DNA from: Muribaculaceae bacterium | Lineage (GTDB): Bacteria; Bacteroidota; Bacteroidia; Bacteroidales; Muribaculaceae | Assembly (NCBI GenBank): GCA_009775265.1 | Contig: VSPG01000006.1 | Location: forward strand, 8,222 to 72,221 | Length of the DNA: 64,000 bases | Reading direction: 5' to 3' | In this document: one piece after another, positions 17,731 to 26,691 of the stretch | Layout of the letters: the number at the start of each line of letters is the position of its first letter | Position numbering within the stretch: position 1 is the first letter of the stretch | Made by a program: the position numbers and the translations under genes | The notes under the pieces: model-generated | Told to the model about the DNA's origin: nothing | The model's database searches: none | What the model saw: only the letters and a program-made list of their open reading frames with translations

Positions 17731-19959
17731 TTATTTGCGGCGCTTGCCACTCTGTTTTTTGCCTTTAACCTGTTTCTGTTTTTTATTAGAGTGAGCCTTT
17801 CCTGAGACCGATGAATACGAATCCACGGCTTCACCGGCAATCACAAAATCGAGCTGTTTCTTGGCTATGTCGCAACGCGCCACTTTCACCTGCACAGAAT
17901 CTCCAAGGCGATAGCGGTGTCCGTGGCGACGCCCTACCAGACTATAATTCTTTTCGTCGAAGTCATAGAAATCGTCGGCAAGATCGCGCACCGGCACAAG
18001 ACCTTCGCATTTGTTGTCGTCAAGTTCGACATACAGCCCCCATTCCGTAACTCCTGAAATCACACCGGAATATACTTCACCAAGATGATCGGCCATATAT
18101 TCGACCTGTTTGTATTTTATGGACGAACGTTCTGCAGAAGCCGCAAGCTGCTCCATTGCAGACGAGTGCTTGCATTCTTCCTCCAATTTGTCAAGAGCGG
18201 CACTGCGGCCGCCGGCAAGATAACGCGCCAACAGACGGTGTACCATCATGTCGGGATAGCGGCGTATAGGAGATGTGAAATGGGTGTAGTAGTCGAAACC
18301 GAGACCGTAGTGGCCTATGTTGGTAGTCGTATATATCGCCTTGGCCATGGAGCGTATGGCAAGCGTGGATAGAAAGTTTTCCTCTCCTTTTCCTTGCACG
18401 TCGGCAAGCATCCTGTTTATGCTCTTGTTGATGTCGGCAGCCGCACCTTCTGTCCTTACTTTATAGCCGAAAGTACGTGCCAACTTAGCGAAGTCGGAAA
18501 GGCGGTCGGGATCCGGCGTGTCATGCACGCGATACACAAAAGCTTTAGGCTTGCGTTTGCCTTCTGGACGCCCGATAGCTGCGGCCACTGTTTTGTTGGC
18601 AAGCAGCATAAATTCTTCTATCAACTTGTTGGCATCCTTGGATTCCTTGAAGAAAACACTGACGGGATGCCCCTTTTCATCAATTTCAAACCTCACTTCC
18701 GTACGGTCAAACTCCACAGACCCATTGGCATAACGCTCCTTGCGCAGTATTTTCGCAAGACGGTCGAGCAGCAGTATCTCATCGGCATAATCTCCGCTTC
18801 CGCTCTCTATCACATCCTGCGCTTCCTCATAGGTGAAACGACGGACACTGCGTATGACGGTGCGACGGATTCTCGAATCAAGCACACGGCCCTGATCATC
18901 CATCTCGAAAATCACTGAAAACGCGAGTTTATCCTCGTCGGGACGCAGCGAGCAGATGCCGTTACAGAGATGCTCCGGCAGCATGGGCACCACGCGGTCC
19001 ACAAGATAGACACTCGTTGCACGCTCTCTGGCCTCCCGGTCGATTATACTGTCGGGCTTCACATAATGCGTGACGTCCGCGATATGGACACCTACTTCGT
19101 AATTGCCACCGGGCATACGGCGCACGCTCAGGGCATCGTCAAAGTCTTTTGCATCGCGCGGGTCAATGGTAAAGGTAACAACGCCACGCATATCCTCACG
19201 CTCGGCCACAACCTCGGGGGTAATACCCGCATCAATTTTATCAGCGGCCTTTTCCACTGCGGCAGGATAAACGTACGGCAAGCCGTATTCGGCAAGTATG
19301 GCATGTATTTCGGTGTTATTCTCGCCCGTGGGACCGAGCACATCAAGCACTTCTCCATATGGTATCTGCTCGTTTTCAGGCCATTCCGTGATGCGGACTA
19401 CAGCTTTTTCGCCTGTGCGGCCGCCACGGAGCTTGTTTCGCGGAATCACGATGTCGGTGGCGAGGAACTTTGAGTCGGTCACAAGCGTGCCCATGTGTTT
19501 TCCCACGCGCAAAGTGCCGATAAAAGTCTGTTGCTTGCGTTCGATAATCTCTGTCACTTTTGCTTCCGGCTCGCGGCCTCGCACACGGGCGGCAACGCTT
19601 ATTGCCACACGATCGCCGTTGAGCGCGTGCATGGAATTGCGTTCTGCCACAAAAATAGTCTCGCCGTCGGCGTCTGTGACTACACTGTTCTTTCCATTGC
19701 TGCGCCGCACGAATGTGCCGGTCGCCACAACGGTGCGCTGCACAGGTTTGAAACGCCCCGGCGACACCTCAAGCAGCACGCCGTCGAAGGCCAGCTCGGC
19801 AAGATATATGGCAATGGAGCGATGGTGCGTACTGTTGTGCTCACCGATGGCGGCTGCCACCTGCTTATAATTGAACGTGGCGGCAGATGCCGTGGCTATA
19901 TATCGGTCGATCTGCTCTCGCAGGCCGCTTTCGTGTTTCTTTTTAGCTGTGCGTGTCAT
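17731..19959 (-). CDS. rnr: Ribonuclease R
   Basis: This 3'-5' exoribonuclease of 742 residues degrades structured RNA. Order of parts: N-terminal winged-helix segment, cold-shock domains (GTFVRRSNGKNSVV region), the RNB catalytic domain with the metal-binding motif TIDPRDAKDFDDAL, and an S1 domain beginning GEVYSGVISGVTEWGLYVEL. A short, very basic Lys-rich tail ends the protein, as in other RNase R enzymes. folB follows after 5 bp. No -7 box is obvious upstream. Confidence 0.95.
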   Translation of the reverse strand: MTRTAKKKHESGLREQIDRYIATASAATFNYKQVAAAIGEHNSTHHRSIAIYLAELAFDGVLLEVSPGRFKPVQRTVVATGTFVRRSNGKNSVVTDADGETIFVAERNSMHALNGDRVAISVAARVRGREPEAKVTEIIERKQQTFIGTLRVGKHMGTLVTDSKFLATDIVIPRNKLRGGRTGEKAVVRITEWPENEQIPYGEVLDVLGPTGENNTEIHAILAEYGLPYVYPAAVEKAADKIDAGITPEVVAEREDMRGVVTFTIDPRDAKDFDDALSVRRMPGGNYEVGVHIADVTHYVKPDSIIDREARERATSVYLVDRVVPMLPEHLCNGICSLRPDEDKLAFSVIFEMDDQGRVLDSRIRRTVIRSVRRFTYEEAQDVIESGSGDYADEILLLDRLAKILRKERYANGSVEFDRTEVRFEIDEKGHPVSVFFKESKDANKLIEEFMLLANKTVAAAIGRPEGKRKPKAFVYRVHDTPDPDRLSDFAKLARTFGYKVRTEGAAADINKSINRMLADVQGKGEENFLSTLAIRSMAKAIYTTTNIGHYGLGFDYYTHFTSPIRRYPDMMVHRLLARYLAGGRSAALDKLEEECKHSSAMEQLAASAERSSIKYKQVEYMADHLGEVYSGVISGVTEWGLYVELDDNKCEGLVPVRDLADDFYDFDEKNYSLVGRRHGHRYRLGDSVQVKVARCDIAKKQLDFVIAGEAVDSYSSVSGKAHSNKKQKQVKGKKQSGKRRK

Positions 19960-20026
19960 CTTCGTGAATGAATGAATTTTGATTATATAACACTAATGTG
20001 CCGCATTGCGTTCGTACGGAATATAG

Positions 20027-20064
20027 CCAAAGGGCGCGCTACCCGTCGGGCGCGCGCCCTTTGG
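20027..20064 (-). terminator. Hairpin between gyrB and rnr
   Basis: A perfect 13-bp GC-rich stem (arms CCAAAGGGCGCGC and GCGCGCCCTTTGG) lies 9 bp past the gyrB stop. It lacks a U-tract on the minus strand, so it may act as an mRNA end-protecting hairpin or a weak terminator. Confidence 0.6.
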
Positions 20065-20072
20065 TTTTCCGT

Positions 20073-22004
20073 TCAGGCGTCAATATTAGCATAATTGGCA
20101 TTAGCCTCGATAAAATCACGCCTCGGCCCCACGTCTTCACCCATCAGCATGGAGAATATCCGGTCGGCTTCGGCAGCATCGCTGATATTTACCTGTTTGA
20201 GCATGCGGTGCTCAGGACTCATCGTGGTGTCGCGCAACTCTTGTGCGCTCATCTCGCCAAGGCCCTTGTAACGCTGGACAGTGGTGCGTTCGCCGTTGCG
20301 CAGAATAAACTGCTGCACCTGCTGATCCGTCCAGCAATATTCCTCGACCTTGCCTCGCTTGCATTTGTACAGCGGGGGCGTGGCAAGATAGAGGTATCCT
20401 TGCTCGATTACAGGACGCATTCTGCGAAAGAAGAATGTCATGAGCAATGTGGCGATGTGGCTTCCGTCCACATCGGCATCGGTCATGATGATAATCTTGT
20501 GATACGCGAGTTTGGCAAGATTTGCCTCCTTCGGGTCGTCCTCAGTACCTATGGTCACACGCAATGCGCGGAAAAGGTTGGTGATTTCTTCATTATCGAA
20601 GATTCGATGTTCCATCGCCTTTTCCACATTGAGAATTTTACCGCGAAGCGGAAGAATGGCCTGGAACGAGCGGTCCCGTCCCTGCTTGGCAGTTCCGCCT
20701 GCGGAGTCACCTTCGACAAGGAACAACTCGCAGTCTTCGGCCGTACGGCTGCTGCAGTCGGCAAGCTTTCCGGGCAGACCGCCGCCGCTCAGAGGCGACT
20801 TTCTCAACACGTTCTTGCGCGCGTTGATGGCCGCATGGCGCGCCTGCGCGGCAAGCACCACCTTTTCCACAATTATTTTGGCTTCGCGCGGATTTTCTTC
20901 GAGATATACGTTGAGGGCATCGGCCACCGCCACCTGCACAGCGCCTATGACTTCGCTGTTGCCGAGTTTGGTCTTAGTCTGTCCTTCAAACTGGGGTTCC
21001 ATCACCTTTACTGAAACCACCGCCGTAAGACCCTCGCGGAAATCATCGCTGGAGATTTCAACCTTGGCGTTTTTAAGAAGGTTGTTGTCCTCGGCATATT
21101 TCTTCAGAGTAGAAGTAAGTCCCCGGCGGAATCCGGTCAGATGCGTACCGCCCTCTATCGTATTGATATTGTTGACGTAAGAGTATACATTCTCATTGAA
21201 AGAAGTATTATAGGTCATGGCCACTTCCACCGGAATGCCCTGACGCTCGGTGCACAGATGGATTACGCCGTTGATGAGCGACTCTTTGTTCGAGTCGATA
21301 TATTCAACAAACTCGCGCAGACCCGTCTCGCTGTAAAACACCTCGCTTCGCGGATTGCCTTCGGCGTCAATGTCGCGCATATCGGTAAGGCGCAGATTGA
21401 TTCCCGCATTCAGATAGGCAAGATCGCGAAGACGCTTGGCCAGCGTCGCGTAATCATACTCGGTGACAGTAAAAATCGACGCATCCGGCTTAAACGTGAT
21501 GCTTGTGCCTGTGTTCGTGCTTTCGCCCACTATCTGCAACTCGCTCGTAGGCTTGCCACAGCTGAACTCCTGCACATAAGCCTTGCCATTGCGGTGCACC
21601 TCGGCACGCAGGTATGTGGAAAGTGCATTTACACAACTAACGCCCACGCCATGCAGGCCACCGGACACCTTATAGGAGCCTTTGTCGAACTTACCTCCGG
21701 CATGCAGCACCGTGAGCACCACTTCAAGAGCACTTTTGTGCTCTTTTTCGTGCATGTCCACAGGTATGCCGCGGCCGTCGTCGACCACGGTTATGGAATT
21801 ATCGGCATTTATAGTAACTTCAATATGATGGGCATAGCCCGCAAGAGCCTCGTCGATAGAGTTGTCCACCACCTCATAGACAAGATGGTGCAGACCCTTG
21901 GCGGAAATGTCGCCTATGTACATCGCAGGACGCTTGCGGACGGCTTCCAGCCCTTCAAGCACCTGGATATTACTGGCGCTATATTCCTCTTCTTTTTCAG
22001 CCAT
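20073..22004 (-). CDS. gyrB: DNA gyrase subunit B
   Basis: GyrB is the ATPase subunit of gyrase. The start MAEKEEEYSASNIQVLEG is preferred. The upstream ATG at 22037 would lie at or before the transcription start set by the -7 box at 22039-22046. The GHKL ATPase fold shows EVVDNSIDEALAG, DDGRGIPVD and GGLHGVGVSCVNALS. The TOPRIM domain shows EGDSAGG and TDADVDGSHI. The C-terminal part has QRYKGLGEMSAQELRDTTM. The 643-residue length is normal for the phylum. Confidence 0.96.
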   Translation of the reverse strand: MAEKEEEYSASNIQVLEGLEAVRKRPAMYIGDISAKGLHHLVYEVVDNSIDEALAGYAHHIEVTINADNSITVVDDGRGIPVDMHEKEHKSALEVVLTVLHAGGKFDKGSYKVSGGLHGVGVSCVNALSTYLRAEVHRNGKAYVQEFSCGKPTSELQIVGESTNTGTSITFKPDASIFTVTEYDYATLAKRLRDLAYLNAGINLRLTDMRDIDAEGNPRSEVFYSETGLREFVEYIDSNKESLINGVIHLCTERQGIPVEVAMTYNTSFNENVYSYVNNINTIEGGTHLTGFRRGLTSTLKKYAEDNNLLKNAKVEISSDDFREGLTAVVSVKVMEPQFEGQTKTKLGNSEVIGAVQVAVADALNVYLEENPREAKIIVEKVVLAAQARHAAINARKNVLRKSPLSGGGLPGKLADCSSRTAEDCELFLVEGDSAGGTAKQGRDRSFQAILPLRGKILNVEKAMEHRIFDNEEITNLFRALRVTIGTEDDPKEANLAKLAYHKIIIMTDADVDGSHIATLLMTFFFRRMRPVIEQGYLYLATPPLYKCKRGKVEEYCWTDQQVQQFILRNGERTTVQRYKGLGEMSAQELRDTTMSPEHRMLKQVNISDAAEADRIFSMLMGEDVGPRRDFIEANANYANIDA

Positions 22005-22038
22005 AATCGGTTTTTGATAGTCTTTGTTAATTAGCATA

Positions 22039-22046
22039 CAAAATTA
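22039..22046 (-). promoter_or_regulatory. -7 box for gyrB
   Basis: The minus strand reads TAATTTTG, matching TAnnTTTG. Its position rules in favour of the ATG at 22004. Confidence 0.5.
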
Positions 22047-22233
22047 CGAAATAATCCGTGCACGGCCAAATTTTAGCGTCTTTTTCGCGCACGCGCGTAC
22101 GTATATATTAATGTGCAGCCTCACTTCCACCGCTTTTTCATACAATCGCATATGGTTCAACCATTTATCAAAACAATGCAATATTTTACAAAAAAAAATC
22201 GCTTCAAAATTTGGTACATTCAAAAAAAGTGCC

Positions 22234-22241
22234 TAACTTTG
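22234..22241 (+). promoter_or_regulatory. Promoter of tRNA-Pro
   Basis: TAACTTTG is preceded by TTTG at 22210-22213, a spacing of 20 bp. This is the full Bacteroidetes -33/-7 arrangement, 19 bp before the tRNA. Confidence 0.7.
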
Positions 22242-22259
22242 CATCGCTTTTGAGAAACA

Positions 22260-22333
22260 CGGGGTGTAGCTCAGTTGGTTAGAGTACGCGTCTGGGGGGC
22301 GTGAGGTCGCTAGTTCGAGTCTAGTCACCCCGA
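22260..22333 (+). tRNA. tRNA-Pro (anticodon GGG)
   Basis: A full cloverleaf of 74 nt folds by eye. The acceptor is CGGGGTG/CACCCCG, the D arm is GCTC/GAGT, the anticodon loop CTGGGGG gives anticodon GGG, and the T loop TTCGAGT closes on a 5-bp stem. CCA is not encoded. It has its own promoter and terminator. Confidence 0.93.
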
Positions 22334-22351
22334 CAAAATCAAAAGCAACTC

Positions 22352-22389
22352 AAGAGTCGGATGCTCAAATGAGCATCCGACTCTTTTTA
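22352..22389 (+). terminator. Terminator of tRNA-Pro
   Basis: A perfect 16-bp stem (22352-22367 with 22370-22385) is followed by a T-run. Confidence 0.9.
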
Positions 22390-22482
22390 TGTATCGGCAC
22401 CATCTTATTCAATAGAATCCATGATTTTACGGACAGAATGTTATTTTTCCGAGGTTTACAACATTGCGTTGGAATTTTTTGT

Positions 22483-22490
22483 TAATTTTG
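22483..22490 (+). promoter_or_regulatory. -7 box for the lipoprotein-pepT-miaA cluster
   Basis: TAATTTTG matches TAnnTTTG, 29 bp before the ATG at 22520. Confidence 0.5.
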
Positions 22491-22519
22491 CAGAATAATG
22501 AAAAACAACGATTGTGTCT

Positions 22520-23320
22520 ATGATTAAGAAATCATCCATCATCAGCTTTATGGCGGCCGGCATAATGGCCTGCGCCGTGAGTGCATGCGGCGGCGGAAAA
22601 GAAGCCGAAACTCTGATGCGTCAGGCTGAGCGCGTAAACTCGGAATTAGCGACAACGGCCCGGCAGGACCCGGCATTATTCGCAAAAGCCGGAGCGGAAT
22701 ACGCCGACTCTGCTTTCTCAATAAACATCGTGTTCGCCGACTCAATGCTTCAAGTTGCCGACTATTCACAGGCCCTTGTAGAGTATTTCCTGTCCGACGA
22801 GATAAAGTCGCGTGCCGGCGCCGACCTTGACGAGATAGTGAATACGCTCGCCAAAGTGAAAGAACCCATGCGCCTGTCGCTGACCGACGTATACGGGACA
22901 TCCCGCAGCTACGACATGACGGCATCCACGCTGCGCACTCTTTTCAAAACCCAGCGTTCGCAGCTCCAGTTGCCACAGGTACGCTCGGAAGTGCTCGGCA
23001 TTCTTGCCGGACGCGCGTTCCGCTTCGCTGTCGGCCCCGGCGTGCAGAAAGCCGATTTCGCTCTTACTTCGAGCTTCGCCACATATACGATAATCTACGA
23101 CAATGCAAAAGCTTATTCCGGCCTTAATGTAGCCAATCTCAAAGCTCGCTATCTCAAACTTCTCAAGCCCATCTACAAAAGCTATGGCCAACTTGCCGGA
23201 GCCGTCGTAGACATGGACAAAAGCCTCGGCATAGACGGCTACCGCTTCATTCTCACCACCCCCGCCGGTGACTCTGAGCTGAAAGCCACCCTGCCATGGC
23301 GCGAAATACTCGCTGATTGA
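22520..23320 (+). CDS. Putative lipoprotein of unknown function
   Basis: The ATG at 22520 (MIKKSSI) gives 266 residues with a lipobox AVSAC and lipidation Cys23; an in-frame GTG lies six bases upstream. The mature part is mostly helical (LMRQAERVNSELATTARQDP early on), then a mixed region ending in TTPAGDSELKATLPW. I do not recognise a named family. It should be anchored in a membrane facing the periplasm. It is first in a cluster with pepT (20 bp gap), miaA and a DUF2007 gene, but that grouping does not point to a function. Confidence 0.7.
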   Translation: MIKKSSIISFMAAGIMACAVSACGGGKEAETLMRQAERVNSELATTARQDPALFAKAGAEYADSAFSINIVFADSMLQVADYSQALVEYFLSDEIKSRAGADLDEIVNTLAKVKEPMRLSLTDVYGTSRSYDMTASTLRTLFKTQRSQLQLPQVRSEVLGILAGRAFRFAVGPGVQKADFALTSSFATYTIIYDNAKAYSGLNVANLKARYLKLLKPIYKSYGQLAGAVVDMDKSLGIDGYRFILTTPAGDSELKATLPWREILAD

Positions 23321-23340
23321 AAACTATAATACCGCAAAAT

Positions 23341-24564
23341 ATGAATCTTGTTGACAGATTCCTCGACTACGTAAGATTCGACACTCAAAGCGACGAACTC
23401 ACCAACATGACCCCGTCCACCCCCGGCCAAATGGTGTTTGCCAGACATCTGCATGCCAAACTGGAGGAAATGGGTCTTGAAAACATAACGCTCGACGACA
23501 ACGGCTACCTTATGGCCACACTTCCCGGCAACATCACCGACAGGAAAGTGCCCACAATAGGATTCATAGCACATCTCGACACATCGCCCGACATGAGCGG
23601 CCTGCACGTAAAGCCCCGAATAGTACATGGCTACGACGGCAACACCATAACCCTGAATTCCGAACTGGGCATCACGCTCTCGCCGGAGGAATTTCCGGAA
23701 TTGCTCAACTACAAGGGCGAAGACCTCATCGTGACAGACGGAACCACACTGCTCGGAGCCGACGACAAAGCCGGCATAGCCGAAATCATCAGCGCCATGG
23801 AATTCCTTCAAGAGCATCCCGAAATCAAGCATGGCGACATCCGCATCGCATTCAATCCCGATGAAGAAATCGGCCAAGGCGCCCACAAATTCGACGTCGG
23901 ACATTTCGGCGCCGACTGGGCCTACACCATGGACGGAGGAGAAATAGGAGAACTCGAATTCGAGAACTTCAACGCCGCTGTGGCCCGTGTCATTTTCCGC
24001 GGACGCAACGTGCATCCGGGATATGCAAAACACAAGATGATAAACTCCATGCGCATCGCCAACCAATTCATAATCATGTTGCCCCGTTGGGAAACGCCCG
24101 AGCACACCGAAGGTTATGAAGGTTTCTACCATCTTGTCTCAATGCAGGGCACAGTAGAGGAAACCGTATTGACATACATCATACGCGACCATGACCACGA
24201 CCGGTTCGAGCGCCGCAAAAAGGAACTCGAACACCTTTCACGCAAAATCAACAACGAATTTCCGAACTGCTGCACTATCGACATAAAAGACCAATACTAC
24301 AACATGCGCGAAAAGGTGGAGCCTCAGATGCACATCGTGGATATTGCCGAGGAAGCCATGCGCCGCGCCGGCATAACGCCAAAAGTGCAGCCCATACGCG
24401 GCGGCACAGACGGAGCTCAACTGTCTTTCAAGGGCCTCCCCTGCCCCAACATTTTCGCCGGAGGCCTGAACTTCCACGGCCGCTACGAATTCGTGCCTGT
24501 GCGGTCTATGCAGAAAGCCATGGAGGTAATTGTTGAAATTGCACGCATTGTCGGCGAGCGCTGA
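23341..24564 (+). CDS. pepT: Peptidase T (tripeptide aminopeptidase)
   Basis: This M20B zinc peptidase removes the N-terminal residue from tripeptides in the cytoplasm. The ATG at 23341 (MNLVDRFLDYVRFDTQS) is chosen over an in-frame TTG at 23317 that overlaps the previous stop. Zinc ligands and catalytic residues sit in FIAHLDTSPD, LLGADDKAG, FNPDEEIGQG and YTMDGGEIGE. GGTDGAQLSF and GGLNFHGRYEFVP complete the catalytic domain. The 407-residue length fits the family. Confidence 0.94.
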   Translation: MNLVDRFLDYVRFDTQSDELTNMTPSTPGQMVFARHLHAKLEEMGLENITLDDNGYLMATLPGNITDRKVPTIGFIAHLDTSPDMSGLHVKPRIVHGYDGNTITLNSELGITLSPEEFPELLNYKGEDLIVTDGTTLLGADDKAGIAEIISAMEFLQEHPEIKHGDIRIAFNPDEEIGQGAHKFDVGHFGADWAYTMDGGEIGELEFENFNAAVARVIFRGRNVHPGYAKHKMINSMRIANQFIIMLPRWETPEHTEGYEGFYHLVSMQGTVEETVLTYIIRDHDHDRFERRKKELEHLSRKINNEFPNCCTIDIKDQYYNMREKVEPQMHIVDIAEEAMRRAGITPKVQPIRGGTDGAQLSFKGLPCPNIFAGGLNFHGRYEFVPVRSMQKAMEVIVEIARIVGER

Positions 24565-24583
24565 CACATAAACCCATACACCA

Positions 24584-25510
24584 ATGGAACCCGGCAAGCC
24601 CCTGCTTGTTGTCGTGACCGGCCCTACGGCCTCCGGCAAGACGGGGCTTGCCCTGCGTCTTGCCGAAACTTTCCACTGCGACATAATCTCGGCCGATTCA
24701 CGCCAAATCTATCGCGAAATACCCATAGGCACGGCCGCCCCTACCGCAGAAGATCTTTCACGCGCACGCCACCACTTCGTTGGCACGCTGTCTCTTGACA
24801 CCCAATACAGCGCCGCCTCATTCGAATCCGACACTTTGGCTCTCCTTGAAAGCCTCGCACCCGAGCCTAACCATGTGGCCGCGATAATGTGCGGCGGCTC
24901 AATGATGTATGTCGACGCAGTGGTGAATGGTATCGACGAGATGCCGGCGATAAGCGATGCCGTGCGCGAGCGCGTGCTGTCCTTTTATCACGAGCAAGGT
25001 CTCGAAGCCCTTCTTGCATGGCTTGAGATAATAGACCCCGACATGCACGACATTGTGGACAGACAGAACCCCAAGCGGGTGATTCACGCCGTCGAAATCA
25101 CATTGGAGGCAGGCGTACCTGCTTCCAGCCTGCGCACGGGCAAAACCAAGACACGCCCGTTCGACACACTGAAACTATGCATCGACATGCCACGTGAAAT
25201 TCTTTTCGGGCGGATAAACAGCCGCGTGGAAACCATGATGGCCTCCGGAATGCTCGAAGAAGCACGGACCGTATATCCGCAGCGACAGCTGAACTCACTC
25301 AATACCGTGGGCTACAAAGAACTGTTCGCATACTTCGACGGCGCAATGGATCTGGACACAGCCGTGGCACGCATTGCAAAGAACACGCGCGTCTATGCAA
25401 AAAAACAGCTCACATGGCTTGCAAAAGACCCGTCCGTACGCCGCCTCAACGCAGATTCGGCCTACGAGCAGGCTATCGCTCTAATCCAACAGAAACTACA
25501 TACGCCATGA
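24584..25510 (+). CDS. miaA: tRNA dimethylallyltransferase
   Basis: MiaA adds the isopentenyl group to A37 of tRNAs reading U-starting codons. The 308-residue protein has the P-loop GPTASGKTG, then DSRQIYREIPIGTAAPT, and the central RHHFVG motif. The C-terminal YAKKQLTWL is also family-specific. It starts 19 bp after pepT, and its stop overlaps the start of the next gene (ATGA), suggesting translational coupling. Confidence 0.95.
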   Translation: MEPGKPLLVVVTGPTASGKTGLALRLAETFHCDIISADSRQIYREIPIGTAAPTAEDLSRARHHFVGTLSLDTQYSAASFESDTLALLESLAPEPNHVAAIMCGGSMMYVDAVVNGIDEMPAISDAVRERVLSFYHEQGLEALLAWLEIIDPDMHDIVDRQNPKRVIHAVEITLEAGVPASSLRTGKTKTRPFDTLKLCIDMPREILFGRINSRVETMMASGMLEEARTVYPQRQLNSLNTVGYKELFAYFDGAMDLDTAVARIAKNTRVYAKKQLTWLAKDPSVRRLNADSAYEQAIALIQQKLHTP

Positions 25511-25734
25511 CCGACCGCCATCCCGACCTTGTGCTGTGCGCACGCTATTCCGACGCGCCAACCGCATCAATTGCCATAGGCGCACTCTCCGCACATGACA
25601 TTCCGGCCATCGCCGACAACGAGATAATGAACACGATTCTGCCACCTGCAGGAAGCATACGCCTTATGGTGCGCCGTCACGATCTGGAACAGGCTCAGGC
25701 GATACTTGCCGATGGCGGACTGCTTGAGCAGTAA
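25507..25734 (+). CDS. DUF2007-family small protein
   Basis: The 75-residue protein starts at the ATG within an ATGA overlap with the miaA stop. The pattern is a beta-strand LVLCARYSDAPTASIAIGAL, a helix, IPAIADNEIMN, then VRRHDLEQAQAIL. This is the compact ferredoxin-like fold of DUF2007, described as a putative signal-transducing family. Its role is unknown. The coupling to miaA is seen in the sequence; a functional link is not shown. Confidence 0.75.
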   Translation: MTDRHPDLVLCARYSDAPTASIAIGALSAHDIPAIADNEIMNTILPPAGSIRLMVRRHDLEQAQAILADGGLLEQ

Positions 25735-25797
25735 CGCCATTCGTAAAAATGGTAGCGTCATCCGCAATTACGTTAATTGACGCCGAAAAACAACACA

Positions 25798-25805
25798 TAA
25801 CTTTG
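25798..25805 (+). promoter_or_regulatory. Promoter of the CMD-cupin gene
   Basis: TAACTTTG with TTG at 25777-25779 (18 bp spacing) lies 17 bp before the ATG at 25823, giving a very short leader. Confidence 0.6.
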
Positions 25806-25822
25806 CGGAAAACATATTCCGC

Positions 25823-26638
25823 ATGAAAAAAGCCGTTTTAATTTTCGTAATCACCATTTTTACACAAAACATCATGGCTCAAAAAAAAATAGTACAGACA
25901 GCAGGGCGAGAACAGCTCGGTGAATTCGCACCCGAATTTGCACGCCTGAACGACGACATTCTGTTCGGCGAGGTATGGAGCCGCAACGACCTGTTGTCGC
26001 TCCGCGACAGGAGCCTTGTCACCATAACATCACTTATCAGTCAGGGAATCACCGACAATTCACTCCTGTTCCATCTGCAATCGGCCAAAAACAACGGAAT
26101 CACACGCACGAAAATTGCCGAAATAATCACCCACACAGCATTTTACGCAGGATGGCCTAAAGCCTGGGCCGCTTTCAACCTCGCAAAATCCGTATGGGAA
26201 GAAGATATAAAGGGAGACAATGCAAAAGCGGCATTCGAGCGCGAGATGATATTTCCCATAGGAGAACCGAATGCCGCGTATGCGCGATATTTTACAGGCA
26301 ACAGCTATCTTGCACGCATATCCGGCACACAGATTCCTTTTGCCAACGTCACTTTCGAACCGGGATGCCGGAATCACTGGCATATCCACCACGCCGACAA
26401 TGGCGGAGGACAGATGCTCGTCGGCGTGGCCGGAAAAGGATGGTATCAGGAGGAAGGAAAAGAAGCAGTGAAAATTCTGCCGGGCACAGTGATACACATT
26501 CCATCCGGCGTAAAACACTGGCACGGAGCAGCCGCCGACAGCTGGTTTGCACATCTTGCATTCGAAATACCCGGAGAAAACACCTCGACCGAATGGCTCG
26601 AGCCGATAGACAGCAACGAATACGACAGCCTCCGATAA
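25823..26638 (+). CDS. Secreted carboxymuconolactone decarboxylase-like/cupin fusion protein
   Basis: The 271-residue protein starts with a signal peptide (MKKAVLIFVITIFTQNIMA). Residues 40-130 form an AhpD/CMD-like helical domain: LLSLRDRSLVTITSLISQG and NGITRTKIAEIITHTAFYAGWP. The AhpD Cys-x-x-Cys pair is absent, so a peroxidase role is unlikely. Residues 165-265 are a cupin with metal-ligand candidates His185, His187, His189 and His232/His234 (HWHIHH, HIPSGVKHWHG). Such fusions occur in Bacteroidetes without a known substrate. It is a single-gene unit followed by the TonB receptor gene. Confidence 0.85.
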   Translation: MKKAVLIFVITIFTQNIMAQKKIVQTAGREQLGEFAPEFARLNDDILFGEVWSRNDLLSLRDRSLVTITSLISQGITDNSLLFHLQSAKNNGITRTKIAEIITHTAFYAGWPKAWAAFNLAKSVWEEDIKGDNAKAAFEREMIFPIGEPNAAYARYFTGNSYLARISGTQIPFANVTFEPGCRNHWHIHHADNGGGQMLVGVAGKGWYQEEGKEAVKILPGTVIHIPSGVKHWHGAAADSWFAHLAFEIPGENTSTEWLEPIDSNEYDSLR

Positions 26639-26691
26639 ACAAATATACGCAAAATCATGTTTGTATTATATAACTTTAATACAACACGATT

